Shown one piece after another: positions 27,106-34,837 of a DNA stretch of 64,000 nucleotides. Numbering within the stretch: the stretch's first letter is position 1; each line of letters begins with the position of its first letter. The stretch is from an uncultured Clostridia bacterium (lineage in GTDB: Bacteria > Bacillota > Clostridia > Oscillospirales > Acutalibacteraceae): NCBI GenBank assembly GCA_947168445.1, contig CAMVLW010000001.1, positions 37,603 to 101,602 of the forward strand, given 5' to 3'. The position numbers were made by a program, and so were the translations under genes. The notes under the pieces were generated by a model. The model saw nothing but the letters and a program-made list of their open reading frames with translations, was not told the origin of the DNA and ran no database searches.

Positions 27106-28332
27106 CTATTTCAGTGAGAATTTTCTTCCCTGATGCGCTTGAACAAGACCTTCCATTTCAAGCAGGGTCAGGGCGGAAAGCGCCCTGAATACAGGCAGCT
27201 TCAGGTTGCCTGCAATGGTATCTATATGAATGGGCTCAGCGGAAAGGGATTCATAAACCGCTTTTGCGTCGCCCTCCAAATTTACGTTTTTATGTTGTTC
27301 GGGCTTTTGCGTTTCTTTCACAACAGGCTTTGGCGCAGACGGACGTTTTTCAGGCGCGCGCTGCTTTTTCTGCTGTTGACCACTCCGCTTGACAGGGATA
27401 AAATCCACATCCGCAAAGGAGATTTCGTCCGTGTCAAACAGGTTTTCGGGCGTATCATTGTTATAGTACGCCAAAATATCCATAAAATCCGTCACCGCAG
27501 CGGCGGAATTTTCTTTGATACGCTGATTGGAGCCCTTGTTTTGCGGGCTGTTGTTGCCGACAAGCGCAAAAACATCCTTTCCCATTTCCAGCGCGAGATT
27601 CGCCGTGATAAGCGAACCGCTCCTCTCGCCCGCTTCAATCAGCAAAACGCCGTCGGAGAGCGCTGCGATAATACGGTTACGCTGCGGAAAATAATAGTTT
27701 CTTGCCGATTCGTCGGGCAGATATTCGGAAATCACGGCGCCCTTGCCGGTGATGGAGCGGCGCATGTCGGCGTTATCGCGCAGATAATCATTGTGAATAC
27801 CGCAGCCGCGCACACAAACCGTCACACCGCCTGCCGCCAGAACGCCGCGGTGAGAGGCGCAGTCAACGCCCAGCGCACCGCCGCTGACAACAATCACGTT
27901 ATATTTTGCGAGAGAATAACCGATTTTATAGGAATTCTCCACGCCGTAGCGCGTTGCCTTTCTCGTTCCGACAATGCCGATGGAAAGGTGATTGTCAAAA
28001 TTCGGCAGCGTGCCGCGGATATAAAGCACCGCCGGCGGGTTATAAATGTGATACAGCCGTTCGGGATAGGCTTCGTCGTCAATCGTAAGAACGGAATCGC
28101 CGAGATAACGGCAGCGCTGAAGCACCTTTTCCGCGTCCCGCGCCAACTCCTCATTGCACAGCGCGTCCGCTTCCTTCGGCGTAAAAATGCCGCACAGCCT
28201 CGCTTCCTTTTTCACATTCTCAAAAAAGGAAGAAATGTCGGGATAGCGCTCCAAAAGCGCCTTTGCCTTGGGCGTGCAATAGCCGATTGCCTTTGTCAGC
28301 CAAATCCAATACTTCGCGTTTGCAGAAATCAT
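27106..28332 (-). CDS. dprA: DNA-processing protein DprA (Smf)
   Basis: DprA binds incoming single-stranded DNA and loads RecA during natural transformation, and is also present in many non-competent bacteria. The Rossmann-like core holds GTRKATRYG, VVSGGALGVDCASHRG and IIAALSDGVLLIEAGERSGSLITA. A linker rich in Lys, Pro and Gln (QQQKKQRAPEKRP) follows, then a winged-helix C-terminal domain (about 345-408). At 408 residues it is full length with all domains. Its start abuts the stop of the methyltransferase gene. dprA-topA-trmFO is a common order. Confidence 0.95.
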   Translation of the reverse strand: MISANAKYWIWLTKAIGYCTPKAKALLERYPDISSFFENVKKEARLCGIFTPKEADALCNEELARDAEKVLQRCRYLGDSVLTIDDEAYPERLYHIYNPPAVLYIRGTLPNFDNHLSIGIVGTRKATRYGVENSYKIGYSLAKYNVIVVSGGALGVDCASHRGVLAAGGVTVCVRGCGIHNDYLRDNADMRRSITGKGAVISEYLPDESARNYYFPQRNRIIAALSDGVLLIEAGERSGSLITANLALEMGKDVFALVGNNSPQNKGSNQRIKENSAAAVTDFMDILAYYNNDTPENLFDTDEISFADVDFIPVKRSGQQQKKQRAPEKRPSAPKPVVKETQKPEQHKNVNLEGDAKAVYESLSAEPIHIDTIAGNLKLPVFRALSALTLLEMEGLVQAHQGRKFSLK

Positions 28333-29115
28333 TTACTTTACCATTTCCCAAATCAAAATCGCGGCGGCAACGGACGCATTGAGCGACTCCGCCTTGCCGT
28401 TCATGGGGATTGTAATGCTGTGCTTGCATGCCGCAACGGTTTCCGGCTTCAAGCCGTTGCCCTCGTTTCCGATAACAACCGCGCAAGGCTCGCAAAAGGA
28501 AATATCCGTAACCTTTTCGGCGGAAGCATGCACCACCGCAGCGTAGGTGTTGAGCTGCGGATTCTGTTCAAAAAATGTCTCTAAGGATTCTACATGGAGC
28601 ACAGGCAGTCTGAAAACAGCGCCCATGCTGCCCCGGACTACCTTCGGGTTAAAAACGTCACAGCAGTCGCCGGAGAGAATCACGCCCGAAACGCCGAAAG
28701 CCTCGGCAGACCGCAAAACAGCGCCGAGATTGTTGGGATCCTGCACATTATCGAGCGCAAGGAATTTTCCGCCAATCTTAATTGTATCAAACTCAGCGGT
28801 TTTGTCAAGTGTTTTTATCACGCAAAGCACGCCCTGCGGGGTTTGCGTGTCGCTGATATGGGCAAAAAGCGCCGGAGAAAGCAGATAAGCCTTCTCTGCG
28901 GCGGCCCGCAGCGCGTCCGCTTCCGCGGGATTTTTTTCAAGCGCCTGCTCTGTGATAAAAAGCGCCTTTATCTCTGCCCCGCTGCGCACCGCGTCCATAC
29001 ACACGCGCAGACCCTCGGCAATAAACAAGCCTTCCCTGCGGCGGTGCTTGGCGCTCTTTATCAGTTTGACGGCGTTTTTAATCACCGCGTTATCCTTGCT
29101 GGAAAGTGAAATCAT
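28333..29115 (-). CDS. TrmH/SpoU family RNA 2'-O-methyltransferase
   Basis: This is a SPOUT-class methyltransferase that methylates ribose 2'-OH in rRNA or tRNA; the exact target cannot be assigned. The N-terminal substrate-binding domain (KDNAVIKNAVKLIKSAKHRRREGLFIAEG) precedes the knotted catalytic domain. The three family motifs are visible: NVQDPNNLGAVLRSAEAFG, VVIGNEGNGL and IPMNGKAESLNASVAAAI. The ATG at 29115 is chosen because GGAGACTGCT lies in front of it; the track's upstream start reaches into a terminator. It begins 22 bases beyond the rplT terminator with no promoter visible, so it may depend on read-through. Confidence 0.9.
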   Translation of the reverse strand: MISLSSKDNAVIKNAVKLIKSAKHRRREGLFIAEGLRVCMDAVRSGAEIKALFITEQALEKNPAEADALRAAAEKAYLLSPALFAHISDTQTPQGVLCVIKTLDKTAEFDTIKIGGKFLALDNVQDPNNLGAVLRSAEAFGVSGVILSGDCCDVFNPKVVRGSMGAVFRLPVLHVESLETFFEQNPQLNTYAAVVHASAEKVTDISFCEPCAVVIGNEGNGLKPETVAACKHSITIPMNGKAESLNASVAAAILIWEMVK

Positions 29116-29128
29116 AGCAGTCTCCAAA

Positions 29129-29160
29129 TACAGCAAAAGCGTTTGGAAAACCCAAACGCT
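29129..29160 (-). terminator. Terminator of the infC-rpmI-rplT operon
   Basis: Minus strand: AGCGTTTGG, 5-base loop, CCAAACGCT, then TTTGCTGTATTT. The perfect 9-bp stem lies 18 bases after the rplT stop. The T-tract is interrupted, so some read-through into the methyltransferase-dprA run is likely. Confidence 0.8.
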
Positions 29161-29177
29161 GTTACAGTTATCATCAA

Positions 29178-29528
29178 TTATGCGTTCTTTGCCTGTTCAA
29201 CCAGAGCAGTGAAGGCAGCGGGATCGGCAATGGCAATCTCGGAAAGCATTTTGCGGTTGAGCACAATGCCAGCCTTCTTCAAGCCGTTCATAAAGGTGGA
29301 ATAGTTGGTGCCGTTTGCCTTGCAGGCAGCGGAAATTCTGGTGATCCACAGACGGCGGAAATCTCTCTTTCTCTGCTTACGGCCGATATATGCATAGTTG
29401 CCGCTCTTCATTACCGCCTGTTTTGCCATTTTGAAGTGCTTGGATTTTGCACCCCAGTAGCCCTTGGCAAGCTTTAATACTTTTTTTCTTCTTTTGCGAG
29501 TCATCATCGCGCCTTTTACTCGTGCCAT
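29178..29528 (-). CDS. rplT: 50S ribosomal protein L20
   Basis: L20 is an early-binding 50S assembly protein and, in Firmicutes, the autoregulator of this operon. The 116-residue protein begins [29 protein letters not shown] and has the conserved [16 protein letters not shown]. It follows rpmI and ends shortly before a terminator, closing the infC-rpmI-rplT operon. Confidence 0.98.
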   Translation of the reverse strand: MARVKGAMMTRKRRKKVLKLAKGYWGAKSKHFKMAKQAVMKSGNYAYIGRKQRKRDFRRLWITRISAACKANGTNYSTFMNGLKKAGIVLNRKMLSEIAIADPAAFTALVEQAKNA

Positions 29529-29574
29529 AATCTATTACCTCCGATAATTTCTAAGTTAGTTTGTCAAGCAGTGA

Positions 29575-29772
29575 TTATTTATAAGGAATCAGGCGCTTGA
29601 TCTGAGCGGTATTTGTTACGTCAGCAACTGTGGTCTGGCGAAGTCCTCTTTTACGCTTTCTGGTCTTTTTGTTCAGAATGTGGCTCTTGTTTGCGTGAGC
29701 GCGGATAACCTTACCGTTCTTGGTGAGTTTAAAGCGTTTTTTCGCACCGCTATGTGTTTTAATCTTAGGCAT
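29575..29772 (-). CDS. rpmI: 50S ribosomal protein L35
   Basis: The 65-residue basic protein reads MPKIKTHSGAKKRFKLTKNGKVIR and ends LIPYK, as L35 does throughout bacteria. It lies between infC and rplT with an AGGAGG ribosome binding site. It is a structural component of the large ribosomal subunit. Confidence 0.98.
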   Translation of the reverse strand: MPKIKTHSGAKKRFKLTKNGKVIRAHANKSHILNKKTRKRKRGLRQTTVADVTNTAQIKRLIPYK

Positions 29773-29794
29773 AATTTATATCCTCCTTAATGAA

Positions 29795-30319
29795 TTACTT
29801 GTTGGGCTTTGGCGCAAGAAACATTAACATGTTGCGGCCTTCCAGCTTTGCGGGCTTTTCCACAACGGCAAACTCGCTGCACGCCTCGGCAAAGCGCTTC
29901 ATGGTGTCGAGTCCGATTTCGGGATGACCCATTTCACGTCCGCGGAAACGGATGGATACCTTTACCTTGTCGCCGTGCTTGATGAACTTGAGAGCGTTGT
30001 TAAGCTTGGTGTTAAAATCGTGCGTGTCGATATTCAGAGAAAGTCTGACTTCCTTGATGTCAACGGTGTGCTGATTTTTTCTGGCTTCCTTTTCTCTCTT
30101 TGCCTGTTCAAAACGGTATTTGCCGTAGTCCATGATTTTGCATACAGGCGGAGTTGCCTGCGGCGCAATCTTCACCAAATCCAGATTTTTCTGTTCTGCG
30201 AGATTAAGCGCGTCCTTTGCGGACATAATGCCAAGCTGCTGACCGTCCGAGCCGATTACTCTCAGCTCTTTGTCACGGATTTCTTCGTTAATCTGTGTGT
30301 TGTTTTCTTTCTTGCCGAT
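29795..30319 (-). CDS. infC: Translation initiation factor IF-3, ATC start codon
   Basis: IF-3 keeps ribosomal subunits apart and monitors the start codon. The N-terminal domain (NTQINEEIRDKELRVIGSDGQQLG) and the C-terminal domain (FRGREMGHPEIGLDTMKRF) are complete. The track extends 25 codons upstream into the leader, but GGAGGT lies 8 bases before an in-frame ATC at 30319, where homologues begin. That gives 174 residues, the usual length. infC typically uses a rare start (AUU, AUC or AUA), which lets IF-3 limit its own synthesis. The leader upstream holds an attenuator. Confidence 0.93.
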   Translation of the reverse strand: MGKKENNTQINEEIRDKELRVIGSDGQQLGIMSAKDALNLAEQKNLDLVKIAPQATPPVCKIMDYGKYRFEQAKREKEARKNQHTVDIKEVRLSLNIDTHDFNTKLNNALKFIKHGDKVKVSIRFRGREMGHPEIGLDTMKRFAEACSEFAVVEKPAKLEGRNMLMFLAPKPNK

Positions 30320-30342
30320 GGTTGAGCACCTCCAAAGCGTTA

Positions 30343-30389
30343 GATAAAAATAGCAAAAACAAGCGCGGACAGAAATACTCCGTCCGCGC
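30343..30389 (-). terminator. Attenuator-type terminator in the infC leader
   Basis: Minus strand: GCGCGGACGGA, GTATT loop, TCTGTCCGCGC (one G-U pair), then TTGTTTTTGCTATTTTTATC. It lies inside the transcribed leader, between the promoter and infC, so it can only be a regulated (attenuating) terminator. The layout matches the L20 leader of Firmicutes. Confidence 0.85.
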
Positions 30390-30408
30390 AGCAATACACA
30401 TAAAATCT

Positions 30409-30435
30409 GAGTATTGACCCGTGCAGACGGTACTC
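30409..30435 (-). promoter_or_regulatory. Leader stem-loop upstream of the infC attenuator (L20-leader-like)
   Basis: Minus strand: GAGTA-CCGT-CTGC-ACGG-GTCAA-TACTC forms a 9-bp hairpin with a 5-base asymmetric bulge. Its AATACTC can instead pair with GAGTATT in and beside the loop of the terminator. This gives two exclusive structures, as expected for a leader read by ribosomal protein L20. The family assignment is inferred from position and not proven. Confidence 0.6.
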
Positions 30436-30477
30436 CACAGGTGAAAGCATTTCTGCTTTGCTTTATTTTCTTTTGCT

Positions 30478-30506
30478 ATTATACAGCATAAATTATTTCT
30501 TGTCAA
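30478..30506 (-). promoter_or_regulatory. Sigma-A promoter of infC-rpmI-rplT
   Basis: Minus strand: TTGACA (30501-30506), 17 bases, TATAAT (30478-30483), a perfect consensus promoter. Transcription would begin near 30471, leaving a leader of about 150 bases before infC. Confidence 0.93.
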
Positions 30507-30509
30507 GCA

Positions 30510-32282
30510 TTATTTTAAATTATCATACAACAGCTTCACCACTCGGTCGGTTGCGTGACCGTCGCGGTTGTCAAAGAACATGTCCGCAAAGGGCGCAATC
30601 TTCTCGGTGCAGAAGTCCTGCTTGTTGATGGAATCAATCAATTCGTCGAGCGAGTAGGCGATTTTGCCGGGGACATATTCCTTAAAATCAAAGTAGAAAT
30701 CGCGCTCGTTGATGTATTTCTCCAAATCAAAGGCGAAGAAAATCATCGGAATGTCAAGCAGCGACGCCTCGAACACCAGCGAGGAATAGTCGGTGATAAT
30801 CAAATCGGTGACAAAAAGCAAATCGTTAAGCTCCGGGTCGCATGACAAATCTATCACGCGGTCGCGGTACTTTTCGGGAATCGGCTGCACGTCGTTGACG
30901 AACGGATGGTGCTTGACGATAATCGCATAGTCGTCGGGAATACTCTCGCACACTCTTTCCACATCGAACATCTCGGTGGGATAGAACGCGGTCTCCTTGA
31001 CCGTGCCGCGGAAGGTGGGCGCAAAGAGGATAATCCGCTTGCCCGCAAAGTTCGGGAACTTTTCAAAGAATTTCTTCCGTGCGCTCTCGGCATACTTACC
31101 GTCAAAGAACACGTCCGTGCGCGGAATACCGGTTGCCACCACGTTGTTCGTCGCAATACCGAAGCCCTCGGAATGGCACTTTTTGCAGTAGGTGGAGCTG
31201 ACGGTTACATAATCGTAGCTGCGGTGGTTTCTGGTGGTCTGCGGCGAGCCCTTGGGCTTGGAAAGACGGGTAAAGCCGAAGGTCTTAAACGCGCCGCAGG
31301 CGTGCCACAGCTGCACCAGCTTGGTTTCCCTGCGCAAATCAATATAGTGAATCATGGGAGTGAATTCGTCGAGCACCACGATTTTGCTCGTCGCGCAGGA
31401 CTTGGTGAAATCTATAATCTCCCCGATGGTCATAAACGAAATGGTGTGGTCGTTGAGAATAAAATGAATATCGAGATTTTTGTCGTCCTTAATTTTGTCA
31501 TAGACAAAGGCAAAGTTGCCCGAAATGTCGTTTCTTCTCAGCGAAATAAAGGTAATGCGGTTGTTTTGAACCTTGAAAAGCTTAAAGAAACGGTAAAAGC
31601 CCTTGAACAGCCAGCGCTTGAACGTCCACAGCGATACCTTGCAGGTGGACACGTTGGAAAAGCGCCACAGGATAAACGCGATAAAGCGCTTGGATTGGCT
31701 TTCGTCGTTAAACCGCGCCGGCAGCCGCAGCACGCCGGTAAAATGGAGCGCGGCGTCAATGACAAAGAGCGGGAGCATGACAATCGCAAACAGGTATTGA
31801 ACAATCTTGATGACCTTTGACGTCAGCTTTACGAAAAAGCGTCTGGCGGGAGATTTTACAATTGCCTTTTTGTCGGGCTTAAAGGAATAGTGATTCCCGC
31901 ATACTTTCAGCCGGAACAGCTTATTGTCCGCCTGTAAGACATCCGGCTTAAATTTCGCTTCGATTTTTTCCTCATAATAATCGACAAAGCTGAAATTAAA
32001 ATACATGTCAAAGGGCATAAAGCGCTTGCTCGTTTTCCAGAACAGCAAATCAAGACGATAGGTATACATGCCCGAAAAATAGCACTTTCCTTCGGTATGT
32101 ATGACGTTTGTCAGAACAAACGGAATTCTTCTGTCCTCTTTGCCGTTGATAAAGTGCAAAATTAATTTTGGCTTAGAAACAAAGTGTGCGTTGATTCTCT
32201 CGTCGTTCAGCGTTCCCATAACGGTCATGGTCAGCTTATCATTTTCAATCAACAACTCTTTGACTTCAATTTGGTATTCCAC
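30510..32282 (-). CDS. CDP-glycerol/CDP-ribitol glycerophosphotransferase family (TagF/TarL-like) protein
   Basis: This family polymerises glycerol-phosphate or ribitol-phosphate units from CDP-activated donors into teichoic-acid-like wall polymers at the inner membrane face. The N-terminal part (about 1-145) is beta-rich, as in TagF-type proteins. A hydrophobic stretch (VIKIVQYLFAIVMLPLFVIDA, about 161-181) suggests membrane association. The catalytic domain (about 225-585) has LVQLWHACGAFKTFG, GIPRTDVFF, VKHHPFVND and ITDYSSLVFE, the last two being nucleotide-binding motifs of the family. The start is GTG. It closes the cassette with rpe, the dehydrogenase, two cytidylyltransferases and an SDR, and is the best clue to that cassette's purpose. 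Donor specificity is unknown. Confidence 0.88.
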   Translation of the reverse strand: MEYQIEVKELLIENDKLTMTVMGTLNDERINAHFVSKPKLILHFINGKEDRRIPFVLTNVIHTEGKCYFSGMYTYRLDLLFWKTSKRFMPFDMYFNFSFVDYYEEKIEAKFKPDVLQADNKLFRLKVCGNHYSFKPDKKAIVKSPARRFFVKLTSKVIKIVQYLFAIVMLPLFVIDAALHFTGVLRLPARFNDESQSKRFIAFILWRFSNVSTCKVSLWTFKRWLFKGFYRFFKLFKVQNNRITFISLRRNDISGNFAFVYDKIKDDKNLDIHFILNDHTISFMTIGEIIDFTKSCATSKIVVLDEFTPMIHYIDLRRETKLVQLWHACGAFKTFGFTRLSKPKGSPQTTRNHRSYDYVTVSSTYCKKCHSEGFGIATNNVVATGIPRTDVFFDGKYAESARKKFFEKFPNFAGKRIILFAPTFRGTVKETAFYPTEMFDVERVCESIPDDYAIIVKHHPFVNDVQPIPEKYRDRVIDLSCDPELNDLLFVTDLIITDYSSLVFEASLLDIPMIFFAFDLEKYINERDFYFDFKEYVPGKIAYSLDELIDSINKQDFCTEKIAPFADMFFDNRDGHATDRVVKLLYDNLK

Positions 32283-32307
32283 AAAGACACCCCAAATGGT
32301 TATAATC

Positions 32308-32976
32308 TTATTTTACAAGCTCGCTCATGCGCGCAACAGCTTCCTTCATGTCAAGCCCTTTTTGATAGAGCGAGGAAGAACCCGCGACAAACATGTCTGC
32401 GCCGCATTCGCGCATTTGAGCGCACAACTCCCAGCTGACGTGACCGTCAACCTCCATAAGCAGGTCATAGCCGCTGTTGTCAAGCAGCTTTCTGACCGCG
32501 GCAAGCTTTTCCATGCTGCCCGGAACAATCGGTCTGCCCGCAAAGCCCGGATAAACCGTCATGACCACAACGCCGTCAATCTTGTCAAGATAACCGTTCA
32601 AGACCTCAGGCTTGGTGTCGGGGCTGATGGCGATAAACGCCTTTGCGCCTCTTTTGCGAATGTCCGCAAGCACCTGCGCCAAATCGTCGGGACACGCCTC
32701 GTAATGCACCGAAACAATGTCGCCCTCACCGATTTCCATCGCGTCAAAATACTGCTGCGGCTGAAACGCCAAAAGGTGAATATCCCTTTTCATGTGCTTG
32801 AGCACAGACTTTGTCGCTTTAATCAAATCTGTGTTAAGCGTAATATTGGGGACAAAATGGTTGTCCATAAAATCGAGATGAATGTATTCCACACCCAACT
32901 CGTCCAGCACCGTCAACTCGCGCTCAAGATTCATCACATCAGCGCACATCAGCGACGGAGACAAAATACCTTTCAT
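32308..32976 (-). CDS. rpe: Ribulose-phosphate 3-epimerase family protein
   Basis: RPE interconverts ribulose 5-phosphate and xylulose 5-phosphate on a TIM barrel. The signatures are present: ILSPSLMCAD, HLDFMDNHFVPNIT (metal-binding His-x-Asp), VHYEAC, MTVYPGFAGRP and EVDGHVSWE. At 222 residues it is the usual size. It lies between the polyol dehydrogenase and the TagF-like gene rather than in a pentose-phosphate cluster. This suggests it supplies the ketose 5-phosphate that the dehydrogenase reduces. A housekeeping RPE elsewhere in the genome is possible. Confidence 0.88.
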   Translation of the reverse strand: MKGILSPSLMCADVMNLERELTVLDELGVEYIHLDFMDNHFVPNITLNTDLIKATKSVLKHMKRDIHLLAFQPQQYFDAMEIGEGDIVSVHYEACPDDLAQVLADIRKRGAKAFIAISPDTKPEVLNGYLDKIDGVVVMTVYPGFAGRPIVPGSMEKLAAVRKLLDNSGYDLLMEVDGHVSWELCAQMRECGADMFVAGSSSLYQKGLDMKEAVARMSELVK

Positions 32977-32992
32977 GTTAACACCTAACCTG

Positions 32993-34042
32993 TCAGTCGG
33001 TCAATACCATGACCTTTGCGAAAAATTCGCTGTTGTTTTTCATAATGTCAAGACCCTTGTCCATATCCTTCAGGGAAAAACGGTGGGTAATCAGCTTTTC
33101 GGCGTTAATCGTGCCCTTGGAAAGCGCGTCAACCACCAGGTTCCAGTCGCTCTTGTGGGTGTCGCTGTAGGAAGAATTCCAAGTGCCGAAGATTGAGAGC
33201 TGCTTTCTGAGAATCTGCCAGTAGGTATTCTGCGGGAAGGTGAAGTCACCGTGGGGATTGCCAACAAAAATCACCTTGCCGCCGGAAGCCGCCGCTTCCA
33301 GACAGTTGCATGCCGTCAGCGGAATACCGACCGCTTCAATCGCTATGTCGGCGCCGACGCCGTTTGTCATGTTCTTAACCCATTCAATCGCGTTCTCGCG
33401 CGAGGAATTGCAGTATTCGGTGAAGCCGAGTTCCTCAATAAAATCCCAGTTGTTCACGTCGGTGCCGACCAGCAGCACTCTTGCTCCCCAGGCTCTCGCC
33501 CACTGCGCAATCAGCATACCGATGGTGCCGGGACCGAAGATAACCACGTTATCCCCCACCTCGATCTGCGCGCGTCTGAGCGCATGCAGCGCAACCGCAC
33601 AGGGCTCGGTCATTGCCGCAACCTCAAAGCTGACGTTATCGGGAATCGGAACAAGGTTCCAGACCGGCACACGCACATACTGCGCGTAACCGCCGTCACT
33701 GCGCGAGCCGAGATAGTCATAGCTTTTGCACATTTCAAAATCGCCGTGGTTGCAGTTCTCGCACTTTTTGCAGGGAATCAGCGGAAACACGGTGGCTCTC
33801 ATGCCGATTAAGTGCTTGTTCTTTTCATCACCGACGCCCGCAACCTCACCGGCAAACTCGTGACCGGGAATGGTCGGAAAGTGATAGGTTCCGTTGACGA
33901 AAATGCGCGGAATATCGGAGCCGCAAACGCCGCAGGCACGCACCCGGAACAATACCTCGTCGGGCTTGACCTCAGGCATGGGATAGTCACAGTATTCTAA
34001 GTTGCCGACCTCTCTGAGCACTCTTGCCTTCATGGTTTCCAT
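32993..34042 (-). CDS. Zinc-dependent medium-chain dehydrogenase, GatD/TarJ-like
   Basis: This 349-residue MDR alcohol dehydrogenase has catalytic-zinc ligands in ACGVCGSDIPR and GHEFAGEVAGVG, structural-zinc cysteines in PCKKCENCNHGDFEMC, and the NAD(P)-binding VVIFGPGTIGML. The N-terminus is closest in style to galactitol-1-phosphate dehydrogenases that act on sugar-alcohol phosphates. Next to a cytidylyltransferase it probably makes the polyol phosphate to be activated, as TarJ does in ribitol teichoic acid synthesis. It starts one base after the neighbouring cytidylyltransferase stop, so the two are tightly coupled. The exact substrate is unproven. Confidence 0.85.
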   Translation of the reverse strand: METMKARVLREVGNLEYCDYPMPEVKPDEVLFRVRACGVCGSDIPRIFVNGTYHFPTIPGHEFAGEVAGVGDEKNKHLIGMRATVFPLIPCKKCENCNHGDFEMCKSYDYLGSRSDGGYAQYVRVPVWNLVPIPDNVSFEVAAMTEPCAVALHALRRAQIEVGDNVVIFGPGTIGMLIAQWARAWGARVLLVGTDVNNWDFIEELGFTEYCNSSRENAIEWVKNMTNGVGADIAIEAVGIPLTACNCLEAAASGGKVIFVGNPHGDFTFPQNTYWQILRKQLSIFGTWNSSYSDTHKSDWNLVVDALSKGTINAEKLITHRFSLKDMDKGLDIMKNNSEFFAKVMVLTD

Positions 34043-34043
34043 C

Positions 34044-34739
34044 TTAAATCCCGCCTTTCAAAATTGTTTCAAAGGTTTCCAAATCCTCAATGGTGGTGAT
34101 TTTCAGGTTGCGTTCGCTGCCCTTCACCATGCGGATTTCCATTCCGTGGCGGTAAGCAATTTCGCTGCTGCCCGCCGTTGCGCCGATTTCCTCGTCGCTG
34201 ACCTCGTTATGTATCTGATAGTATTTTTGGAATTTAAAGCTTTCGGGAGCCTGTCCCGCGAACAGCTCGCTGCGCTTGAGCAGGCACTCAATCGTCTTGC
34301 CGTCCTTGCTCTGGTAAACGGTGTCCTTGACGGAAATCACCGGCATGGCACCGTCATATTCCGTTGCGCCCTGAACGCACGCGGAGATGATTTCGTCCGA
34401 CACCAGCGGACGCGCCGCGTCGTGGACAATCACAATATCGGTGCCGGGACAGTTCTGCGCAATGCATTTGAGTCCGTTATAAATGGAATGTTGGCGTGTT
34501 TCGCCGGCGGGCGCGTAGCCCTTGATTTTTGTCACGCCGTACTTCGCGGCATGCTCCTCCACAAACGGCTGCCACTGTTCGCTGACAACGACAACCATAT
34601 TATCAATTTCAGAATGTTTCTGAAAAATATCAAAGCAGTAGGAAATCACGGGCTTGCCCTCAACCTCCAAAAACTGCTTCGGACAATCAAGACCCATGCG
34701 GCTTCCTACGCCGCCTGCCAAAATAATTGCGGTATTCAT
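34044..34739 (-). CDS. IspD/TarI family cytidylyltransferase (first copy)
   Basis: The family transfers CMP from CTP to a polyol phosphate (TarI: ribitol 5-phosphate) or to methylerythritol phosphate (IspD). The nucleotide motif is IILAGGVGSRMG with PKQFLEVEGKPVISY. VHDAARPLVS is the intact second motif, and LKITTIEDL closes the fold. The ATG at 34739 (GAGGGG upstream) gives 231 residues; the track's 260 include an unsupported extension. Tight coupling to the dehydrogenase favours a TarI-like role, but this copy has the more canonical motifs and could also be the genome's IspD. Confidence 0.88.
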   Translation of the reverse strand: MNTAIILAGGVGSRMGLDCPKQFLEVEGKPVISYCFDIFQKHSEIDNMVVVVSEQWQPFVEEHAAKYGVTKIKGYAPAGETRQHSIYNGLKCIAQNCPGTDIVIVHDAARPLVSDEIISACVQGATEYDGAMPVISVKDTVYQSKDGKTIECLLKRSELFAGQAPESFKFQKYYQIHNEVSDEEIGATAGSSEIAYRHGMEIRMVKGSERNLKITTIEDLETFETILKGGI

Positions 34740-34837
34740 ATCCGTTCCCCTCACATATAAAAAAGTGAAACTGTTTGCAGTATTCTGTATATCATACCAT
34801 ATATGGGGTGCTGTTGTCAAATGCACCCCAAAATTAT

